This document shows, piece after piece, positions 57,586 to 64,000 of a stretch of DNA of 64,000 bases. The stretch spans positions 434,001 to 498,000 of the forward strand of contig JAWPGT010000015.1 in the NCBI GenBank assembly GCA_034638255.1, read 5' to 3'. A program made the translations under genes and the position numbers. Each line of letters opens with the position of its first letter. Within the stretch, counting starts at the first letter, position 1. The DNA is from Coprinus comatus. Its lineage: Eukaryota; Basidiomycota; Agaricomycetes; Agaricales; Agaricaceae. Below the pieces are notes generated by a model. It was given only the letters and a program-made list of their open reading frames with translations, was not told the DNA's origin and did no database searches.

Positions 57586-59862
57586 ATGACCACAACCTTC
57601 TCCAGCGCTCACCTTCGTGAGCGTGACAAAATCATCGAGGAGAAGTACAAGAAGGAAATTTCTGCCGTTGAAGGGAAACTAGAACGTGTCAAAAGAAGCT
57701 TGCTGGCTGCTGATAAGGAAATATTCGACCTACGGAATCGTGGAAATGACCTCGCCCGAGTACTCGGTTTCTCTGACATTGGCGAGGTACAGCGGGCTAT
57801 CGATGTAGCTGATCATCAAGCAACATTTCACGAAGCTTTTGACGGGTTCAGATATTGGAGGATGAGATCCGCGCGGTACGGGACGAGAAGGAGGGTCTGC
57901 AAGACCGATGTCAGGAACTAGAGGCGGAGCTTGATGTCCTACGACAACGCGGGTATGGTTGTACTTTAACTCTTTAAATATAAAGTTAAAATTCATCCAA
58001 GCACAACATGGGAAAAAGACAAACGTCGTCTGCGTCGAGAATTGTCGGATTTGCAAGTACAATATGATCAATTGAAGAGTAATAAGGAACGCTCGGCATC
58101 GTATTTTAAACGATGCTACAAAAACATGAACAATTTCAACAAATGGCTCTTCGGGGAGGATTCGAAGAATAAGAAGGGCACTGAGGAGGAAATCTGGCGA
58201 CATGCAGACAGCAAGAAAACTGAATTACTACGGGAGCTTGGTCCAGGTATCATGAAGCAATTTGGTATCGATGTGAGTACTTTCGAGAAAGAACTGGACG
58301 ATGCACTGGGTATTTTTCTTTGTCAATACTCGAACCGCTATTGACCACGTCGCTAGTATCCAATGCCGAAGCTGTTCCAATGCAAGGTACTCCGAAAATC
58401 CAAATCTCTAACGCACTCTCAGCAACTTCAAATACCAATGCTGATGTAAAAAAGCGAACAAGCTTCACCCGCAAGCCCCTATCCGATTTGTTGATTCCCA
58501 ACCATGCACCGGAAACAACGCCAAAGCAACAAAAATTGGTAGCCTCTGCGGATCTAAAGTCTTCTGATACTGAAGACGATTCTCAAGGTAAACTGGCCAA
58601 CGAAAAGTCATTATAAAACAATGGCTAATTCGTTTGCTCGCAGCGCCTTCCCAACTCTTCAAGCGCCCCTTCGCACTTCCTTCACATACGAGAGCCTCAA
58701 ACCCTGCATCTTACCCTTCCAACTCCTCCGATACCGAAGACGACTCTCAGGGTAAATGACATCCCTCTGGTTTCCTCGTGTGGTAACTCATTTGATTGCA
58801 GCTCCCAGCGCTATAAACTCCTCCCCATGCCTCCCTCCACTCACGCCCCTTACATTTGTTAAAACCAAAAATAGACCATTCATTGATTCCAATACTTCTC
58901 CGCGTCCTTTTGTGAAACACGCTCGGAGGCAAAGTGACATCGGCACATCTAGCAATCGCGTAAAACTGGAACCTGAAGAAGATGCTGACTCTAGGGAGCG
59001 GCCTGCTAAAAGACCTCGAATTAATCTGGAAGCTGATTTCAGCACGCCGACAAACCCAAATCAGAAACTCACTTCACAACGTCTTGTAGCTTCCACCGGT
59101 AATATGAAGGGAAAACGTTTCCAAGACGAGAATACTCCAACTATCAAGCAAAATACAACGATTCGAACTTTAGGACAAACTAGACTTGAAGATTATACAT
59201 CCTACAAAGGTCGCGGTCGATACGCGAGAGAAAATCAACCGTTAGTCTTTTACAACGAAGTTCACGCTTTTACTAAAAAATTTAAACACAGCGCTGCGAA
59301 AACAATTAATTCACTATATACTATCAATCCAGAGCGCAATGGAGGTGCTGGTCACCAATTCGAAGAAGTTATTCGTAATAAACAAGATCGAGCGCGTATG
59401 GAAGGTAGCGACTGCGAAGAATGTCGAGAGGTAAGTGATATTCATCGATCTGCTGTACCTTCCGATTATTAATGTTGTGAAATTATGTAGTATTATGCTG
59501 CTGTTGGACCATTGCCACCTCGAGACCGAGGTCCTCTTTGGCGATCCCCATCAACGACTCCAGTTAAAAAATGCAAACGACACGATGAACATTTTTCGAC
59601 AACATCTACATCCGATGATAATTTTGGTTCATCTCCTACACCCATTAATCGAAAACAAGCGGAAATTGATGCACATAAAAAGACAGTCTCAAGACATCGA
59701 CATAATTGGGCAAGACCTAAGACACCGCCTGGATATTGGAATATTGGATTCCCCGATACACAAGAGGCTAATGAGATTAATCAACGTGCTGAGGAAATGC
59801 ATAGGAAGAAGTTTAAGGATGTTCAGAAAGAGGTTGAACGAGGACGTTGGGTTAGACGATAA
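57586..59862 (+). CDS. ctp1: Sae2/Ctp1/CtIP-type DNA-end-resection factor
   Basis: Seven exons (57586-57786, 57852-57952, 58002-58309, 58357-58587, 58644-58751, 58802-59430, 59491-59862) join in frame to 649 residues. The N-terminus is a coiled coil (RERDKIIEEKYKKEISAVEG onward), which in this family tetramerises. The C-terminus holds the two hallmarks of Ctp1/Sae2: a CxxC in GSDCEECREYYAAVG and the RHR motif SRHRHNWARPKTPPGYWN, followed by IGFPDTQEANEINQRA. These proteins activate Mre11-Rad50-Nbs1 nuclease at double-strand breaks. Two short exons end in the same acidic word SSDTEDDSQ, which contains SDT, the CK2-phosphorylated motif bound by the Nbs1 FHA domain in fission-yeast Ctp1. An in-frame upstream ATG at 57541 adds 15 residues. 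The intron 57787-57852 edge was chosen because reading through loses the coiled coil. Confidence 0.88.
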
Positions 59863-60293
59863 TTTTTAGGTGCTTTGTTTTTTATTTTTATTTTTCAGGC
59901 TATCGGATACGGAACCTTCTGTATAATACTTTACATTCTCATTTGCTATTCTTAAAATGCACCTGTTATGTTATCACGATGTCCTGTGTTGTATGTGTAC
60001 TGCAGCCCTTGAAGCTTGAATGTTGAAATGTTGAAGTATACAACAGTCAAACGACAGTCCCTGATAATTACGTAACTTTAAAGTTGGTTTTGCTGCGGGA
60101 TGCCTTGACCCTTAATTACACAGGTCTTTCCTTAACGTGTTGAACTACATAATATAAGTTCGAAAAGCAATTTTTACAAAGGCAAGTCAATTTCAAGGAC
60201 TCTTCAATTCAAATAACCTTGTAAGCAGCATAGCTCATGTTGATGATATCTAGCTTTTACCACTTAACTTAAACCACGGACCCTCTGCAGTCC
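59863..60293. other. intergenic, no gene seen
   Basis: About 430 bases between the Ctp1 stop and DUF4246 copy B. No feature is recognised. Confidence 0.45.
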
Positions 60294-62457
60294 ATGATGT
60301 TTGGCTTCAGCACAAGGGTGTGCATATGTATTTGGTTGAACCTCATTGTTCATCGATCATTTGCCACTGCTACTGAACCAGTCAAATCATCAAAGGCGAT
60401 CTCACGACCTCCTCCAGTTCCAGGCTATGGCCTTCCAATAAATTTCACGCCAAGTGATAAGACCCAGACATACGACTATAAACTGGGGAAAACAGTCTAC
60501 ACTGAAGCTTGGGGTGAAGGAAACCCACTTTTTAGATCGGCCCTCCACGAAGAAATTTCGATCTTTGATCATTCATCTACATCAAGGTAATACTTTTACT
60601 TTATTATTGTAATATTTTATCGGAACTCAACATGGATTTTTTTGTTATTTGATAGACTTCCACTACTGAACTTGCGCGAAATTGCAATGCTCAAGTTTAT
60701 AGATGCCATCACGGACAAACCGAATTGGTACAAAATAGTTAATTCTACTAGTTGTGGCCTTTTTTAACTGTTATAATTATATTCATCTAGGTTTTTGATG
60801 AATCCATTAGCGGGAAATGGAAGGCCGAAGTTCTGACAAACGATAATCTCGACTTTACCCCCACAATGGCTGATTACTGTATCAAGGAGCTCCAGTACAA
60901 AGCCAAACAATATCAAGAGAACTTCCCGCAGTTAGCCTATTTCACGGAGATGTGGTTAAGGCGGACAATCTTATCCCGCTTGAAGTGAAGGAAGCTCTCA
61001 AAACGGGAATCCTTCGTCTTGAAAATGTTCCAGAAGATGAGAAGGACTGGCACCCAGGATCGGATAATACCGTCCTCGACCTTGTACATCCTCTCTCTTC
61101 CCATTGGTATATGGGCTATCACGCATCTTACCTCATGACGTGGTTAATTTGGAAACTTACATCAACAGGGGCGGTGACGGAGTAACGATACCTGTTCCCC
61201 CGGAACGCGATGCATTCTCCGAAGTAGTAGACCACAGCAGTTTTCGCTTCATGAATCGCACAAAACCATACAGCGTCAAGTTCCAGTGGTTACCTTCCGA
61301 TATTGATATATCTGGAGATTCCCCAAAGTGAGTTTATCATATGTTAAACCTGAGAAAGTGACATTGTATTCTGAGCCATCTGTTGTAAAGGATCTTAAGT
61401 TACATCAATAACTTACACCCGGAAAAATATGCAAATCTCTATACAACAATCGAACAGATCATTGGAAAAGTACTTCCTTTGTGGAATTTGTCACTTGGTC
61501 CTCTTCGTGATCTACAGTACCATCGACGAATCCCTTTCGCGACGGAGATATTATATCCCGGTTTCACAGAGTACATGGAGAAAAATTTCCCATCAGAAGA
61601 TCGCGATGACGAAGATGAATATTATGAAAAACGAGAAAAGCTTGAACAAAGCTACAGGCCTCAGTTCCTCTTACGCCCCGACGCTCTTCAGTATGAGGAA
61701 CCACGAGTTAATAAAGGAGTTCCGTTCGATTCGAGAACTGAATATGGACACCGAGGTCTTCGGATAATCGTCAAGTTAGCAAATATCCACCTTACACCAG
61801 ATAAGCCAGAGTACAACGGAGGCTCGTGGCACGTCGAAGGACAGCTAGTGAGTGAGATTATATACCATTTTGGTTATAAAAAGCTTACAGGAAATGGTAG
61901 AATGAACACATTGCTGCTTCTGCAATCTATTACTATGATGTTGAGAATGTCACTCCTAGCCGCCTAGCATTCCGACAACCCTCTGATACGGCAGAATTAG
62001 AATATGATGCTCAATATGAGTCAGGCGAGTTCGTGTGGCTGAAGGAACTGTACGGTCTTCAAGAACAGACCGAGGCTGCAGTACAAGAAGTTGGGTCTAT
62101 AGAGACACGCGAAGATCAAATTATCGCATTCCCAAATCTTCTTCAACATCAAATTCAACCATTTAAACTTTCTGATCCCACAAAGCCAGGGCATCGAAAG
62201 ATTCTGGCGCTATTCTTGGTGGATCCAGGCATTAGAATCATTTCTACTGCTAATATCCCATGCTAACGAAAAGACTGGTGTGCGAACCAAGAGATAGCGG
62301 GTAACAACACTACAGGATCGGAAAGAGTTGACGAATTCCCAATTGATTTGGATCGGGCCAAGAAACTAAGAGAGGAGTTGATGGAAGAGAGGAAGGAATT
62401 TCACATTATGCAGGACGGTGTTTTTAACTCTTTGACTATCTCTCTGTGCGAGCATTA
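60294..62457 (+). pseudogene. DUF4246-family protein, copy B, with two frame breaks and a stop
   Basis: This is a paralogue of copy A with the same exon plan. It has an N-terminal extension with a hydrophobic stretch (VCICIWLNLIVH). Family blocks are present: LREIAMLKFIDAITDKPNW, AMADYCIKELQYKA-like, FQWLPSDIDISGDSPK, EYGHRGLRIIVKLANIHLTP, YNGGSWHVEGQ, NEHIAASAIYYYDVENVT and TKPGHRKILALFLVDP, which is intact here. Damage is independent of copy A: a missing base near 60925-60930 before the FHGDVVKADN block, another near 61090 in the LVHPS.FPLVYG block, and a TAA at 62264-62266 where copy A has CAG after ISTAN.PC. Coding resemblance resumes after the stop to a matching SLCEH end. The substitution to a stop cannot be a homopolymer error, so decay is likelier here. 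Confidence 0.75.
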
Positions 62458-62789
62458 ACTTATTGAATGATAAGGATTTTTTTATAATCAACTGTATATG
62501 GTGCATGGAACACAATCGTGCATTTGGAGTGACTTGTATTGGTATGGTTGAGTCAAGGGTAAGTTGATCGGGATACAGCAATCTAAAGTTAGACTGGTGT
62601 TCTCCTGACATCCGGCACTGATGTCATAGCTGGATTGTAAACCGTACTGGACGGTCTCCGACGAAATGACATATATCAGCAGGAGTGTCGAGCTTTCCAA
62701 TCTTCACCTTTCACATTTAGGTACATCATTGTTTTCAGCAACTGCAGTTCTTCTCTATTATACCACTCACTATTCACACTACCCCGAAA
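62458..62789. other. intergenic, upstream of the last gene
   Basis: About 330 bases without a gene. The promoter of the gene at 62790 is expected here. Confidence 0.4.
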
Positions 62790-64000
62790 ATGATCAGCAA
62801 ACCATCCACCACTCGTTCCATACAGTTCTCTAAATCCAAAGACTCAGGCTTACAGACAGACAAATCTAGTACTTCCGTTGCCAGCCGCTCTGGAAGAATC
62901 TTCAAGACTCCTATTCGTCGTTTCTTCAGACTCGAAATGTTAAAACCTAGTTCCACTAGTAGCATTAACTCGACCACTCCGGATGAAACCAATCAAGTGT
63001 CTCAGGCTATTATCAGTTCTCCATTCAAGCAACTTTCCATTCAACCCGATACCAATACATCGATGCCTGCTACCATTACCATCCAGGGTCCTGATACTAT
63101 TGTTAATACCAAAGAAACCCAAACCAGCCATAACCGATCCCCTGCAGAGCATAATTCTCTTTCCCAATCTTCTGCTACTTCTTCTCCTATCGCTTGTATG
63201 GCCTTACAAAACTCCGATCATAGCGTCGACGCTATTATCATCAGTACACTCGTCAAATTACCCTTCTGTTGTCACGAAGATCTTTTAACAATGTCTGAAA
63301 GTCGGATTTTGGAAGTGGGTAAAGAGATGAATGAAAGGTTACCTTCTGCTATGAGGATTGAATTGGATTTGAATAACGGAAGAAAGGTCGAAGAGGTTAG
63401 AAAGGAGATTGAGAGGTTGGTTGGAATTGTAAAGAAAGCTACTAAAGAGGTTTCAGTTCCTAGAGCTCCTCTTAAACGTGCGAAGAGTAAAGGCCAAACT
63501 CAAATTCAAGGTCAAATTCGTCGTCAATCGTTATCATTTGATCAAGATAATGAGGGTAGTATTTTGGATCATTTGGATTTAACGAATATTAGTCCTCCTA
63601 CAAGTCCATTGGCAAATATTAGTCAAACTAGACGTTCGAAAAGACGGTCAGGTGTTGCTGATATCACTATGATTTAACTCCTACGAAGTTGGAAATGTTG
63701 AGAGAGGAAGATGAAGGACTTGAAGTAGATCTTAATACTCCAGAGACAGTTTTGCCTTTGGAAATGTTTGGACCGAAAAGTGGAGGAAGGGACTCATCGG
63801 GAAGAGTTCGGACGGTTTGGAAGAATGATTTTTCTTCAGAGGATATTTTCAGAGCATTCAAGAAACGCAAGATGATTATTCAACAACCTATCGAAAACCA
63901 TACCCAAATTCAACAACGCGATCGTGACTTTGAAATGATAACACCTACTATGCGCGAGATCAAATCGCCTTTGCAGTTGAAGAAGATGTATTACGGTGAT
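62790..64000 (+). CDS. unrecognised nuclear-type protein, 3' end beyond window, with an apparent frame break
   Basis: The ATG at 62790 opens a 295-residue frame (MISKPSTTRSIQFSKSKDSG). The first 150 residues are S/T/P/Q-rich and contain RSGRIFKTPIRRFFR. A helical charged part follows (about 170-225: SESRILEVGKEMNERLPSAM, RKVEEVRKEIERLVGIVKKA), then basic KRAKSKG and RRSKRRSG. The frame stops at a TAA at 63675-63677, but obviously coding sequence continues at once in another frame (LTPTKLEMLREEDEGLEVDL, RVRTVWKNDFSSEDIFRAF) to the window edge. One missing base near 63671 would explain it, with no intron possible in so short a space. It is either a pseudogene or an assembly indel. No family is recognised. 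Composition suggests a nuclear or chromatin protein, which is only an inference. Confidence 0.5.

Noticed and set aside
57787..57921. Read-through of the Ctp1 first exon ending in CKTDVRN
   Set aside because: A GT-AG intron at 57787-57851 restores the coiled-coil frame and links to the next exons.

Overview
The window is nuclear DNA of a filamentous-type fungus, most probably a basidiomycete and perhaps Agaricomycotina. The genes are split by many short GT-AG introns (about 40-70 bases). They include a Pil1/Lsp1 eisosome protein, an F-box protein, an HGD-type TKL-like protein kinase, DUF4246 proteins, PTR2 peptide transporters, a fungal amino-acid permease and a multi-pass membrane family typical of Agaricomycetes. 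The genus cannot be named from the sequence alone.

Layout. 1-1.0 kb: 3' end of an unrecognised gene. 1.8-3.8 kb: a divergent pair, a small multi-TM protein (-) and an Sft1/Bet1-like SNARE (+). 5-7.2 kb: a broken locus for an acidic protein and a truncated multi-pass membrane gene. 7.9-12.8 kb: a member of an unnamed fungal family, here called the GFGF family (-), and a long-tailed Pil1-like gene (+). 12.8-18.6 kb: no convincing genes, but a Tc1/mariner-like element that has itself been hit by a non-autonomous hAT element. 18.6-21.6 kb: F-box gene and a basic KPASKA-repeat chromatin-type protein. 23.8-26.2 kb: amino-acid permease. 26.2-30.7 kb: empty. 30.7-37.4 kb: second GFGF-family gene, a chromodomain/coiled-coil/zinc-finger protein, and a secreted protein with kinase-like active-site motifs. 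37.4-41.2 kb: repeat-rich, with a 2-kb TIR-bounded segment holding tandem exon/intron-like units. 41.2-47.6 kb: MBOAT/wax-synthase-like gene, tRNA-His, TupA-like binding protein, protein kinase. 47.7-54.3 kb: two divergent PTR2 paralogues. 55.3-62.5 kb: two tandem DUF4246 copies, both broken, flanking a Sae2/Ctp1 DNA-end-resection gene. 62.8-64 kb: an unrecognised nuclear-type protein running off the window.

The genes do not form an obvious pathway. Transporters (PTR2 pair, permease), membrane organisation (Pil1), vesicle fusion (SNARE) and chromatin/DNA repair (chromodomain, KPASKA, Ctp1) sit side by side. The stretch is marked by local gene duplication (PTR2, DUF4246, GFGF family) and by several frame breaks that may be real decay or residual homopolymer errors in the assembly. 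Exon boundaries given here were read by eye from splice consensus, reading-frame continuity and paralogue comparison.
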